A stretch of 64,000 bases of DNA from contig NZ_JAJOMX010000004.1 in NCBI RefSeq assembly GCF_024699925.1, positions 186,001 to 250,000 on the forward strand, read 5' to 3'. Below are positions 26,115 through 35,520 of the stretch, one piece after another. A model generated the notes under the pieces. It did no database searches. It was not told the DNA's origin and saw nothing but the letters and a program-made list of their open reading frames with translations. A program made the position numbers and the translations under genes. This DNA is from Mesorhizobium sp. J428. Its GTDB lineage: Bacteria > Pseudomonadota > Alphaproteobacteria > Rhizobiales > Rhizobiaceae. Positions within the stretch are counted from its first letter, which is position 1, and each line of letters opens with the position of its first letter.

Positions 26115-27504
26115 GGCAGATCGGGGTAGCTTTCTCAACACGAAGGCCACTTTGGCCGCGCCCGGCTTTTCGAAGGTGTCGGCATCGACGATCCGGACAT
26201 CGGCCCGGAACACCAGGGCGTCGCGCAGGCGCTGCTCGATCTTCTTCTTCAGGTTCGCGTCACCGTCTCGGTCGCGGTCGGGACCGCGTTCGACGATGAT
26301 CTTCAGTGGTTCCTGCGTGGTGTGGCCCTCGAAATCGGCCACCACACGCATCACGCCGTTCGTTTGCGGCACCATCTCGTTGACGATGCTGTTGATCGCC
26401 GAGGGAAACACGTTGGCCCCGCGCACGATCAGCATGTCGTCGGTGCGCCCTGTGCAGCGGATCTTGGGACCCGACCGGCCGCAGGCGCAGGTCGTGCCCA
26501 AGACCTCGATGAAATCGCCAGAGCGGAAGCGCACCAGCGGGCTCGCCCGGCGGCCGAGGGCGGTGTAGATCATCTCGCCACTGGCGCCCTCCGCCCAAGG
26601 GATGATCTTGCCGGTCTCGGGATCGAGCAGTTCGGTCAAAACGTAGTCCATGTTGACCATGTGCATGCCCGACTGCTGGTCACACTCGGCCCAGTAGGTC
26701 ACGCCCAGGTCGGGTACCGCCCAGCATCTCGGTGCACTTGGCGCCCCACAGTTTTTCGATCTTGGCGCGGATCGCCGGAATGCCGCCGCCCGGCTCCCCG
26801 CCGACGACGACTCGTTCCACGCCCAGTCTGCTCGCTGGAACGCCCAGCACCTCTTCGGCCTTTTCGGCCAGGTGGATCACGAAATTCGGCGCCCCGACGA
26901 CGCAGCGCGGGCGCGTGTCGGCGCAGGCGCGCAGGAGCCGGTCGGCGCCGCCGTCGGCTCCCACCGGCACGTCGATGGAGCCCATATATTGCAGGCCTTG
27001 CATCACCGGGATGCCGCCTACGAAGCCCTTGGCGAGCGAGAAGGCGTGCAGCACCATGTCGCCGGGCCGCACGCCGTTGGCGAAGAAGCAGCGCGCCGTC
27101 ATCTCGTGCCACATCTCGGCATCGGATTCTGTCAACGCCACGTAGGAGGGGCTGCCGGTCGTCCCCGAGGACGCCTGCATCTGGATGATGTCTTCCACGG
27201 GCGCGGCGCGGTGGCGGCCGAAAGGCGGCTCGGCCGACAGGCTTTCGCGTATCTCGGTCTTGTAGGTGAAGGGCAGCCTCTGCAGATCCTCAATGGTGCG
27301 GATCTCATCGAAATCGATGCCGGCCGCAGCGAACTTGTCTTGGTAGAAGGGCGAGTTGGCCTTGAGATAGGCCATCTGCTCGACCAGCCGCTCCTCCTGG
27401 ATGCGGCGCACCTCGTCGAGCGGCATGCCCTCGATCTCGTGCCAGAACCGGTCGTTGGCCTTCGCGCCGGCATCGGCCCGCCGGAAGCGCATTCCGTGTT
27501 GCAT
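26115..27504 (-). CDS. PaaK-like phenylacetate-CoA ligase family protein, one frameshift
   Basis: This adenylate-forming ligase has about 460 residues. The start at ATG 27504 has a good GGAGG. The first frame carries LPFTYKTEIRESL, the P-loop MQASSGTTGSPSYVALT and VVGGEPGGGIPAIRAKIEKLWG. The second carries VTYWAECDQQSG, VRFRSGDFIEV, CACGRSGPKIRCTGRTDDMLIVRGANVFPSAI and the C-terminal domain. Removing one C of a CCC run (26712-26714) restores GGTDLGVTYW. No stop separates it from the carboxylase beta frame. It would activate an aromatic or cyclic acid to its CoA thioester. Confidence 0.87.
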
Positions 27505-27529
27505 GCTTTCCTCCCTGGGTTTTTCGCGA

Positions 27530-28691
27530 TCAATGCGACCGCGGCAGACCCATTACCTTCTCGCCAATAAAGCTGAGGCACAGTTCACGGTTCACCGGCG
27601 CGGTGCGTAGCAGGCGCACCAGCGGATAAAGCTCGTACAGCCCGGTATCTTCCGTGAAACCCGACCCGCCATGCGCCTGAAGGGCGGCGTCCACGGCTTC
27701 GATCCCGGCCTCGGCGGCGGCATATTTCGCCATGTTCGACGAGGCGCCGGCCGAAAGCTTGTTGTCGAATTCCCAGGCCGCGCGGTGGGTCATCAGGCTC
27801 GCCATTTCCACGGCCGTGTGGGCCTTGGCCAGCGGATGCTGCACGCCCTGGTGCGCGCCGATCGGCTGACCAAAGACGTTGCGCTCGCAAGCATAGGCCA
27901 CTGCCTTCCGTAAGGCGAACCGGCCAATGCCGCAGCAAAGCGCCGCCAGGATGATGCGTTCGGGATTGAGCGAATCGAACAGGATCGAAAAGCCGTCGTC
28001 CACCTCGCCCACGATATCCTCGGGACCGAGATCCACCTCGTCGAAGAACAGCGTCCATTGTTCTTCCGGCAGTGGGATCGAGACCTTCACCCGCTGCATT
28101 TCTACGCCCTTCTTCTTCAGGTCCACGGCGAACAGCGTGAAGCCGTCGGTCTTGCGGGAGACCTCGGTGTGAGGCTTGGTGCGCGCCACCACCAGGCAGT
28201 AGTCGGAGACGTCGGCGCCGGTGATGAAGGTCTTTTCCCCCGTTAGCGCAAAACGGTTGCCCTTGCGCCTGGCAAGCGTCGTGGCCTTGATCGTGTTGGA
28301 CCCCGCGCCCGGTTCGGTGATCGCAAAGCAGAACTGGATCTCGCCGCGGCAAGCCAGGGGCAACAACTCCTTCTTGTGAAACTCGGTCCCGTGGCTGGCG
28401 ATATGTGCCAGCGACATGGTGGGGCCGACCACCATCATCAGGAGCGGGATGCCGTGGTTCGCCGTGCCCTCCATGAAGAGCGCCATCTCGGTCATGCCGA
28501 GACCGGCACCGCCATATTCCTCGGGGTACCATGATGCCGAGAAAGCCGTCCTCGGCGATCTGCTGGAACATCTCTTTGGGAAAGGCGTGCCGGCGGGCGT
28601 GATCCAGCCAGTAGGCGTTGTCGAATTTCTGCGCGAGCTGGGCGCCGTAGTCGTAGATCTGGCGCTGCTCATCGTTTAGCGTGAAGTCCAT
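27530..28691 (-). CDS. acyl-CoA dehydrogenase, one frameshift
   Basis: About 386 residues. The start MDFTLNDEQRQIYDYGAQLA and FQQIAEDGFLGIMVP are in one frame. EEYGGAGLGMTEMALFME onward, through CFAITEPGAGSNTIKATTLA and ALQAHGGSGFTEDTGLYELY, are in another. Removing one base of the GGGG run (28523-28526) joins them, and the length is a multiple of three plus one. It is a generic short or branched-chain ACAD. The gene lies between the enoyl-CoA hydratase and the PaaK-like ligase in the operon. Confidence 0.9.
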
Positions 28692-28704
28692 CCCGCACCT
28701 TTTG

Positions 28705-29484
28705 TCAGGCTTTGAAGGCCGGCGCGCGCCGGTTTTCGAATGCGTCCAGCCCTTCGGCCACGTCCTCGCTTCGTAGCGCGCGCACGGCAGCGTCGCGCTC
28801 CAGCCGCATCTGCTGGTCGAGGCCCATGTCGGCGCCTTCGCGCGCCAGGCGCTTCATCTCGGCGATGCCGGGCCGTGAGCGGGTGGAGATCGTCACGCAG
28901 TAGTTCAACGCCGCCTGGCGCAGCTCTTGGTCCGGCACGACGTAATTCACCAGTCCGGCCTGCTTCGCCTCGTCCGCCTTCAGCCAGCGGGCCGAGAACA
29001 TCAGATCGAGCGCCCGGCGCAGGCCCATCAGCCGGGTCAGCCGCTGGCTGCCGCCCCAGCCGGGGATCAGCCCGAACTGCGCGTGCTGGTCGCCGAACTG
29101 AGCGCTTTCCGCGGCGAAACAGACATCGCAGGACAGCATCAGCTCGAGCCCGCCGGCCAGGCAAAGGCCCTGCACCGCGACGACCACGGGGAGACGGCTC
29201 TGTTCCAGCCTGCGAAGCCCTTCCATCCCAAAGGCGATGAAGTGGTCCAGCGCCTGCGCATCGCTCATCTTGCCTTTCACCTCGGTCAGGTCGGCGCCGG
29301 TGCAGAAGTGCTTTCCCTGTGCGCAGATCAGGATCGAGCAGATGTCGCGGTCGGCCTCAAAGCTTTCGCGGGCCCTGGAGATACACTCGTGGATTTCCAG
29401 CGACAGGCAGTTGAACTTGTCGGGGCGGGCGAGCTCGATAATGCCGACGCTGCCCTCGGCGCTGACATTGACGGGAACGCTCAT
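28705..29484 (-). CDS. enoyl-CoA hydratase/isomerase family protein
   Basis: This 259-residue crotonase has the oxyanion-hole segments GKHFCTGADLTEVKG and GLCLAGGLELMLSCDVCFAAESAQFG, and the catalytic-loop region LIPGWGGSQRLTRLMG, which keeps the second Glu/Asp region in a modified form. It would hydrate or isomerise a 2-enoyl-CoA. ATG 29484 overlaps the stop of the upstream ACAD gene (ATGA), so the much longer open frame upstream is not used. Confidence 0.9.
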   Translation of the reverse strand: MSVPVNVSAEGSVGIIELARPDKFNCLSLEIHECISRARESFEADRDICSILICAQGKHFCTGADLTEVKGKMSDAQALDHFIAFGMEGLRRLEQSRLPVVVAVQGLCLAGGLELMLSCDVCFAAESAQFGDQHAQFGLIPGWGGSQRLTRLMGLRRALDLMFSARWLKADEAKQAGLVNYVVPDQELRQAALNYCVTISTRSRPGIAEMKRLAREGADMGLDQQMRLERDAAVRALRSEDVAEGLDAFENRRAPAFKA

Positions 29485-30662
29485 TTCGCGCCTCCCTTGG
29501 CCTTCCTGTCGTATTGCAGCGCCATGCGGCCGACCTTCTCGCGCGCGATGACGAGCTTCTGGATTTGCGCGGTACCGTCGCCGATCTGCAGGCCCAGAAC
29601 ATCGTTGTAGCGCTGATGATGAGGCAGGTCGGTGGTATAGCCGTAGTGGCCATGCAGGATCAGGCACTGATGGATGATCTCGCACGCGGTTTTCGGCACG
29701 TACCACTTGCACATCGCCGCCTCCTTGGTGTGCGGCAGGCCACGGTCGCGCAGATCGAGCGTGTAGTAGCAAAGCTGTCGCATCATGGTGAGCTGCGTTT
29801 CGGCCTCGGCCAGCGGGAAGCTGACCCCCTGATACTGCGCCAGCGGCGCACCGAAGGCTTCGCGTTCCTGCACATAAGTCCAGGTCTCGTCCACCGAGGC
29901 CTGCGCCGCGCCCAGACATTCCAACCCGATCAGCGCTCGGGAATAGTCGAAGCCAGCCATGATCGTGCCGAAGGCACGGTCCTGCTCGGCCATCAGGCAT
30001 TGGGAGGGGACGAAGACGTCGTCAAAGAAGACCGAACCGCGCCCCACGGGCTTGGTGCCAATGTCGTCGAAATGCGTGCGGTTGATGCCCTTTTCATTCA
30101 GGTCCACAAGGAACGCACTGACGCCCCGCGATCCGCCCTCTGGATCGCCGGTACGGGCAAAGACCACCGCCGCGTCGGCCTGCGCGGCAAAGCTCATCGA
30201 CGTTTTCTCGCCGTTCAGCCGCCAGCCGTTGCCGGATTTGGCGGCCCTGAGTTGCAGGTTCGCCGCGTCCGATCCGCCGCGCGGCTCGGTCAATCCCAAC
30301 CCTATCACCGCCTCACCCGCCGTGACGCGGGGCACCCATTCCTTGGCGATGTCGGGCAAGGCGTGTTTCGCGACCATGCCGCCCATCAGCGACCCCAGAA
30401 GCTGGATGTAGCTGACATTGAAATCGGCCCGCGCGATTTCCTCGACGATCAATCCGGCCGTGACGGAGCTCTCGCCCAACCCGCCGAACTCCTCGGGCAG
30501 ATCGGCGCCGATCAGCCCAAGCGCCCCCATCTCCTTGATGAGCCCGCGATCCATCACGTGCTCGGTTGCCCGCTTCTGATAACTCTCGGCCAGCTTTTCA
30601 CGTGCGAAACGCTGTGCTGTCTCTCGAAAGGCCTGCTGGTCATCTGTCGGTTGAAACTGCAC
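29481..30662 (-). CDS. acyl-CoA dehydrogenase, first gene of the minus-strand operon
   Basis: This 393-residue ACAD has LPEEFGGLGESSVTAGLIVEEIARA, GLGLTEPRGGSDAANLQLRA, WRLNGEKTSMSFAAQAD and QIGDGTAQIQKLVIAREKVGRMAL. The Arg replacing Ala/Gly in TEPRGGSD and the overall block pattern recall cyclohexanecarboxyl-CoA and other alicyclic acyl-CoA dehydrogenases, but this is only a resemblance. It is the promoter-proximal gene; the shared operator at 30703 lies 41 bp above its start. Confidence 0.9.
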   Translation of the reverse strand: MQFQPTDDQQAFRETAQRFAREKLAESYQKRATEHVMDRGLIKEMGALGLIGADLPEEFGGLGESSVTAGLIVEEIARADFNVSYIQLLGSLMGGMVAKHALPDIAKEWVPRVTAGEAVIGLGLTEPRGGSDAANLQLRAAKSGNGWRLNGEKTSMSFAAQADAAVVFARTGDPEGGSRGVSAFLVDLNEKGINRTHFDDIGTKPVGRGSVFFDDVFVPSQCLMAEQDRAFGTIMAGFDYSRALIGLECLGAAQASVDETWTYVQEREAFGAPLAQYQGVSFPLAEAETQLTMMRQLCYYTLDLRDRGLPHTKEAAMCKWYVPKTACEIIHQCLILHGHYGYTTDLPHHQRYNDVLGLQIGDGTAQIQKLVIAREKVGRMALQYDRKAKGGAK

Positions 30663-30702
30663 GTGATAGCCCTCCCGAGCCTGTGAATCTCACTTCCCAA
30701 AA

Positions 30703-30722
30703 AACCTAACAAACGTTAGAAT
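30703..30722. promoter_or_regulatory. TetR-type operator in the divergent promoter (site 1)
   Basis: AACCTAAC-AAAC-GTTAGAAT is an imperfect palindrome with 4-bp spacer between the minus-strand operon (start 30662) and fadH (start 30756). It matches sites 2-4 at 34567, 56725 and 61938. Its place between two divergent starts suits repression of both. Confidence 0.7.
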
Positions 30723-30755
30723 GCTTGGCAAGATGCAATGGGAGGTAACGTGGAT

Positions 30756-32789
30756 ATGTCCGACAGGCGCGGAAGAACCTTCGAGAAATTGCTGTCCCCG
30801 ATCCGGGCCGGCGTCCACGATCTGCGAAACCGGGTCATTATGGGCTCGATGCACACGCGGCTTGAAACCGAAGCGAACGGTATCGAAAGACAGGTCGCGT
30901 TCTATCGTGAACGCGCGCACGGCGAAGCGGCAGTCATCGTGACTGGCGGTTTTTCGCCCAACGCCGAAGGCATGTTCGATCCGGAAGGTCCGCGGCTCGA
31001 CGATCCGCAGCAGGCGCTGAGCCTCAAGCCGATTTGCGATGCAGTCCATCAGGAAGGCAGCCTGATTTGCGCGCAGATCTGCCACGCGGGGCGTTATGCC
31101 AAGTTTGAAGGTTGCGTGGCACCTTCGCCGATTCGGGCGCCGATAAACCCCTATTCCCCGCGGGAGATGAGCGAACAGGATATTCTGCACACCATTGAAG
31201 ATTTCGCCCAGGCAGCGCTCAACGCGCAATCTGCCGGTTTCGATGGCGTCGAAATAATGGGCTCCGAAGGCTATCTCATTAATGAATTCACCGTGACCCA
31301 CACCAACAAACGCGAGGACGAGTGGGGTGGCAGCGCCGACAACCGGCACCGCTTCGCGGTCGAAATCGTGCGCGCGGTGCGCGACCGCTGCGGACCGGAT
31401 TTGCTGGTCATCTACCGTATTTCGGCGGCCGATCTTGTCGAGGGCGGCGCGCCCGCCGAAGAGATCGCCGCGCTCGCCCGCAAGATCGAGGCCGCCGGCG
31501 CCGACATTCTGAACACCGGAATCGGCTGGCACGAGGCGCGCGTGCCAACGATCGCCTACCCAGTACCGCGTGGCGCCTGGCGGAAGGCGGCGGCCAACGT
31601 GAAGGCGGCGGTGTCGATCCCGGTGGTGGCCTCGAACCGAATCAATACCCCCGAGGTCGCCGAGGACATCCTGGCCTCGGGAGATGCCGACATGGTCTCG
31701 ATGGCGCGGCCCTTCCTCGCCGACCCTCATTTCGTGAAGAAGGTGCGCGAGGGTCGGGCCCATGAGATCAACACCTGCATCGCCTGCAATCAGGCATGTC
31801 TGGATTTCATCTTCTCGGACCGTCCGGCAAGCTGCCTTGTCAATCCGCGCGCCGGCCGCGAGACGGAATTCCGTGACACCCCGAGCGAGACCCCGAAGAA
31901 GGTGGCGATCGTCGGCGGCGGGGCGGCGGGTATGGCCACGGCGGCCGAGGCCGCGCGGCTTGGGCACGCGGTCACTCTTTTCGAGGCAGAGAACCGGCTG
32001 GGCGGGCAGCTCAACCTGGCACGTGCGGCCCCGGGCAAGCACGAGTTCGACGAAACGCTGCGTTATTACACTGCTCAGATGGACAGGCACGGCGTCACCC
32101 TGCGGCTGGGCTGTCGCGCCACTGCCGACGATCTTGCCGGGTTCGACCATGTGGTGATCGCCTCAGGCGTGACCCCTCGCATTCCGGACATTCCGGGCAT
32201 AGATCATCCCAAGGTCGCCACCTATGCCGAGATCCTCTGCGGCGCACGGGAGGCGGGACAGACCGTGGCCATCATGGGCGCCGGCGGGATCGGCCATGAC
32301 GTGGCCGAATTCCTTGTCACCCATCCGGCTGAGGCCAACGAGAACGCGGCCTTTTTCGACACGTGGGGTGTGGACGGACAATTCAGGAACGCCGGCGCGC
32401 TGGCGGGCGATCCACTGGCCGCGGTGCCTGCAAAGCGCAAAGTGGTGATGCTGCAGCGCAAGACGAGCAAGGTGGGACAGGGGCTTGGCATTTCGACCGG
32501 CTGGATCCTGCGCAACGCGTTACGCAAACACGGAGTCGAGACCTTAGCGGGCGTGGTCTACCAGCGTATCGACGATGGGGGGCTCCACGTCCTTTCGAAC
32601 GGCGAGACAAAAGTTATCGCCGCCGATACGATCGTTCTCTGTACGGGACAGGAACCCGTACGGACGCTGGTCGAGGCGCTTGCGGCCCGCGGCATTTCCG
32701 CCACGATGATCGGCGGTGCGGCCGAGGCGGCTGAACTCGATGCGCTGCGTGCGATCGATGAAGGAGTGCGCCTCGCCCAGTCTTTGTGA
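30756..32789 (+). CDS. fadH: 2,4-dienoyl-CoA reductase (NADPH), FadH type
   Basis: This flavoprotein has about 677 residues and three parts. An old-yellow-enzyme TIM barrel comes first (LRNRVIMGSMHTRLE, QICHAGRYA, GFDGVEIMGSEGYLINEF, and the barrel end SMARPFLADPHFVKKV). The [4Fe-4S] cysteine cluster follows (CIACNQACLDFIF, then ASCLVNP). The C-terminal FAD/NADPH domain has AIVGGGAAGMATAAEAA and AIMGAGGIGHDVAEFL. It would reduce dienoyl-CoA intermediates from unsaturated substrates. ATG 30756 is chosen over 30738 because GGGAGGT ends 9 bases before it. Confidence 0.92.
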   Translation: MSDRRGRTFEKLLSPIRAGVHDLRNRVIMGSMHTRLETEANGIERQVAFYRERAHGEAAVIVTGGFSPNAEGMFDPEGPRLDDPQQALSLKPICDAVHQEGSLICAQICHAGRYAKFEGCVAPSPIRAPINPYSPREMSEQDILHTIEDFAQAALNAQSAGFDGVEIMGSEGYLINEFTVTHTNKREDEWGGSADNRHRFAVEIVRAVRDRCGPDLLVIYRISAADLVEGGAPAEEIAALARKIEAAGADILNTGIGWHEARVPTIAYPVPRGAWRKAAANVKAAVSIPVVASNRINTPEVAEDILASGDADMVSMARPFLADPHFVKKVREGRAHEINTCIACNQACLDFIFSDRPASCLVNPRAGRETEFRDTPSETPKKVAIVGGGAAGMATAAEAARLGHAVTLFEAENRLGGQLNLARAAPGKHEFDETLRYYTAQMDRHGVTLRLGCRATADDLAGFDHVVIASGVTPRIPDIPGIDHPKVATYAEILCGAREAGQTVAIMGAGGIGHDVAEFLVTHPAEANENAAFFDTWGVDGQFRNAGALAGDPLAAVPAKRKVVMLQRKTSKVGQGLGISTGWILRNALRKHGVETLAGVVYQRIDDGGLHVLSNGETKVIAADTIVLCTGQEPVRTLVEALAARGISATMIGGAAEAAELDALRAIDEGVRLAQSL

Positions 32790-32821
32790 ACAACCAGGAA
32801 CGATTGCCAGGGAGGAGCATC

Positions 32822-34351
32822 ATGCTGCCGGAGGTGGCCCGCGCCGGGCGGGCAGATGTCTTTTCGATGTTTCGCACGAGAGCGCGCGAGCAACAAGATG
32901 CGCTTGCGCTCGAGAACGGAGAGATAAGACACAGCTACGGCACCCTTCTGGGCCGTGTGGACCGTCTCGCTGCGGTGCTTCTGGCGCGGGGGGTAAAGAC
33001 CGGGGACCGGCTGGTGATCCTGTCGAACAATCGCGCCGAGTACCTTGAACTGCAACTGGCCGCCGCCGGGATCGGGGCGATCGTCGCCTGTTTGAACTGG
33101 AGGCTGACCGCGCCGGAGCTCAAGCACTGCATCGACCTGGTTGAACCGGTTCTGGCCGTGGTCGAGCCAGAGTTGCGCGCGGCCTTGGACGCGGTTTCGC
33201 ACCTGCCGGTTCTGGAAATCGGCCCCGACTGGGAGGCCGCACTGGCTGGAGCAGAGCCCGATCCGCGCATCGACGCGCTGGTGAATGACGTGGAGGCGGG
33301 GCTGACCATCCTTTACACCTCCGGCACCACTGGGCTGCCCAAGGGCGCACTCATCAGTCATCGCGCCCATATCGCGCGTGCCATGGTTTTTGCGGCGCAG
33401 CTCGCGCTCCAGCCTGATGACGCCTTCATCGCCTGGGCGCCGATGTTCCATATGGCGTCGACCGACCATGCGCTAGCCACGATCTTGCGCGGTGGCCCCG
33501 TGGTGATGGTCGATGGGCTGCAGCCGGCGGTCATCAATGAGGCGCTGAGCCGCCACAAGGTCGGCTGGTTCATAATGATGCCGGGCGCGATCGACGCCTT
33601 CATCGCGGAACGTCGCGCCAATCCTCTGCCGATCAGAGGCGTCAGGGTCTGCGGCGCTATGGCCGATCTGGTGCCGCCGCATCAGATTGCAGAACTCACG
33701 TCGCTGATCGGCGCGCCCTATCTCAACTCCTTCGGCGCGACCGAAACGGGGCTGCCGCCGGCCACGGCCGAGCTGATCCCGGTGGGCGTCGCGCCGAAAC
33801 GTCTGTCGAAGCGCGCCAGCGCCTTCTGCGAGGTGCGGCTGGTCGATCCGGAGGGGCGCGAGGTGGCGGATGGAACGCCCGGAGAAATGGCCGTGCGCGG
33901 CCCCACGCTATTTTCCGGGTACTGGAATGCCGACGAGACCAACGCCCGCGACTTTCGCGGTGGCTTTTTTCATATGGGCGATGTCTTCCGCCGCAATGCG
34001 GACGGCACCATCGACTTCGTGGACCGCGCCAAGTATCTTATCAAGTCGGGTGGGGAAAACGTCTATCCAGCCGAGATCGAGCGGGTGCTGCTGGCGCATC
34101 CGAAGGTGATCGATGCCGCCGTCGTAAAGTCCGGGGACCTGCGCTGGGGCGAACGCCCGGTGGCCTTCGTGGCACGGCACGTCGACGGCCCCGATGCCGA
34201 CGAGCTGATGCGGCTTTGCCGCGATCAACTGGCCGGCTATAAGCGGCCGCGCGAGATCCGCTTCATCGCTTTCGAAGACTTCCCGCGCTCGACCAGCGGC
34301 AAGATCCAGCGCCACGTCCTGGAGACCTGGATCGAGCGCGAGGCCAACTGA
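32822..34351 (+). CDS. acyl-CoA synthetase (AMP-forming)
   Basis: This 509-residue ANL-family ligase has P-loop LTILYTSGTTGLPKGALISH, A5 region NSFGATETGLPPAT, A7 FFHMGDVFRRNADG, A8 FVDRAKYLIKSGGENVYPAEIERVLLAHP and A10 FPRSTSGKIQRHVLE with the catalytic Lys. It would make the CoA thioester of the imported acid. ATG 32822 has GGAGGAG just upstream; a GTG at 32786 overlapping the fadH stop is an alternative. Its last 260 bp are nearly duplicated at 51553-51810. Confidence 0.92.
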   Translation: MLPEVARAGRADVFSMFRTRAREQQDALALENGEIRHSYGTLLGRVDRLAAVLLARGVKTGDRLVILSNNRAEYLELQLAAAGIGAIVACLNWRLTAPELKHCIDLVEPVLAVVEPELRAALDAVSHLPVLEIGPDWEAALAGAEPDPRIDALVNDVEAGLTILYTSGTTGLPKGALISHRAHIARAMVFAAQLALQPDDAFIAWAPMFHMASTDHALATILRGGPVVMVDGLQPAVINEALSRHKVGWFIMMPGAIDAFIAERRANPLPIRGVRVCGAMADLVPPHQIAELTSLIGAPYLNSFGATETGLPPATAELIPVGVAPKRLSKRASAFCEVRLVDPEGREVADGTPGEMAVRGPTLFSGYWNADETNARDFRGGFFHMGDVFRRNADGTIDFVDRAKYLIKSGGENVYPAEIERVLLAHPKVIDAAVVKSGDLRWGERPVAFVARHVDGPDADELMRLCRDQLAGYKRPREIRFIAFEDFPRSTSGKIQRHVLETWIEREAN

Positions 34352-34460
34352 GGCCTGCCTCGACTGCGCCTTTCCGCTGACACCCGTCCCGTCTGAACCG
34401 CGCCATCAGCGTACCGGTCATCGTGGCAGCCAGCTTGTCGGTCCTGCGCTTCAGCGCATG
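34092..34460 (+). repeat. duplicated segment, copy A (partner at 51553-51921)
   Basis: About 369 bp are nearly the same in the two places: the end of the acyl-CoA synthetase gene plus the intergenic tail after it. Copy A continues an intact synthetase, whereas copy B follows an insertion sequence and carries a stop in the synthetase frame (GCCGGCTAAACGG in place of GCCGGCTATAAGCGG). Confidence 0.9.
34361..34460 (-). pseudogene. 3' remnant of a hotdog thioesterase gene
   Basis: On the minus strand the segment encodes HALKRRTDKLAATMTGTLMARF, which matches the C-terminus of the intact thioesterase at 51829-52284 (HALKGGAEKLVATMTGTLMALF). Similarity stops near 34460, so only the last 25-30 codons were copied. 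From there to the livG start there is only the operator at 34567. Confidence 0.7.
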
Positions 34461-34566
34461 TGCGTATCCTCCGGATGCCGTCTTTGCCCCAGCCGCTCAC
34501 CTATCCAAGCGCAAAGAAGGCAAGTCCACAGGTCGGACGACAGTAAAGAGAGGGCAGTTGATTCGA

Positions 34567-34586
34567 ATTCTAACGTCTGTTAGATT
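34567..34586. promoter_or_regulatory. TetR-type operator upstream of the ABC transporter operon (site 2)
   Basis: ATTCTAAC-GTCT-GTTAGATT is the best-preserved palindrome of the four shared sites. It lies about 150 bp above the livG start, in the only sizeable gap before the transporter operon, and so probably marks that promoter. Confidence 0.7.
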
Positions 34587-34733
34587 GTTCGGTGGGGTTT
34601 GCTGAAGCCCTGCACAAACGACAGGGTCGACGGGAGGAAGATCGTTGATCGGTAGCGAACGGACCTGTGGCCGGTGTGATGACTCACGTTCCCTGCGCCC
34701 GCCGCCAGGAATGCGTGACGGCATCGCGTGCTC

Positions 34734-35516
34734 ATGACCGCCGCGCGAAAAGAGCGACAGGCACCGCCGCTTGCCGTCCGCAGCGCCACCCTTCGGTTCG
34801 GCGGAGTGACGGCGCTGGATGACGTCTCTATCGAGGTGCGCGAGGACGAGCTTTTGGCGATCATCGGCCCCAATGGTGCAGGAAAGACATCGTTTCTGAA
34901 CGTCACTGCCGGTTTTTACCGCCCCCAGCAGGGGTGCGTCGAACTCATCGGGCAGGATGTGACCGGCCTCCGCGTGGACCAGATCGCCCGCAGAGGCTTG
35001 GCACGCACCTTTCAGGGAACGCACCTCTTCGGGGGGTTGACCGTGGTCGAGAACATCCTGATTGGCCGCCACACCCTTATGCGTTCGAATGTAGTCCAGG
35101 CCTTCTTCCACTACGGGCCGGTGATGCGCGAGGAAACCGAACATCGCGAGGCTGTTGAGGAAATCGTGGAATTTCTCGAGATCGAGGCGATCCGAAACCG
35201 GCAGGTGGGCACGCTGGGCTACGGGTTGCGCAAGCGCGTCGATCTGGGCCGCGCCTTGGCGCAAGAGCCCTCTATCCTGCTTTTGGACGAGCCGATGGCC
35301 GGAATGAACTCCGAGGAGAAAGAAGATCTCGCGCGCTTCATCCTCGACGTGCGCGAGGCGCGGAAGATCCCGGTGGTGCTTGTGGAACACGACATGGGCG
35401 TCGTGATGGACCTGGCCGACCGGATCGTAGTGCTGGACTTCGGCCGGGTGATCGCTGAAGGGACGCCGGCTGAAATCCAGAGGGATCCGGCCGTGATCAA
35501 AGCCTATCTGGGGTAG
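34734..35516 (+). CDS. livG: branched-chain-type ABC transporter ATP-binding protein LivG
   Basis: This 260-residue ATPase has Walker A IIGPNGAGKTSFLN, the LivG-typical RTFQGTHLFGGLTVVENILIGRH Q-loop region, signature-like LGYGLRKRVDLGRALAQ, Walker B SILLLDEPMAGM and the His switch VLVEHDMGVVMDLADRI. It forms the cytoplasmic motor with LivF for the LivHM channel. The signature LGYGLRKRVDLGRAL in place of LSGGQ-like is characteristic of LivG homologues. The start is the ATG at 34734; no strong ribosome binding site is visible. Confidence 0.92.
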   Translation: MTAARKERQAPPLAVRSATLRFGGVTALDDVSIEVREDELLAIIGPNGAGKTSFLNVTAGFYRPQQGCVELIGQDVTGLRVDQIARRGLARTFQGTHLFGGLTVVENILIGRHTLMRSNVVQAFFHYGPVMREETEHREAVEEIVEFLEIEAIRNRQVGTLGYGLRKRVDLGRALAQEPSILLLDEPMAGMNSEEKEDLARFILDVREARKIPVVLVEHDMGVVMDLADRIVVLDFGRVIAEGTPAEIQRDPAVIKAYLG

Positions 35517-35520
35517 AACA

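Noticed and set aside
29514..30686. 390-residue plus-strand frame opposite the first ACAD gene
   Set aside because: The opposite strand carries all ACAD signatures, and this frame has His/Arg-rich shadow composition.
30690..32150. 486-residue open frame antisense to fadH
   Set aside because: It lies entirely opposite a gene with clear OYE, Fe-S and FAD motifs and shows no family signature; long antisense frames are common in GC-rich DNA.
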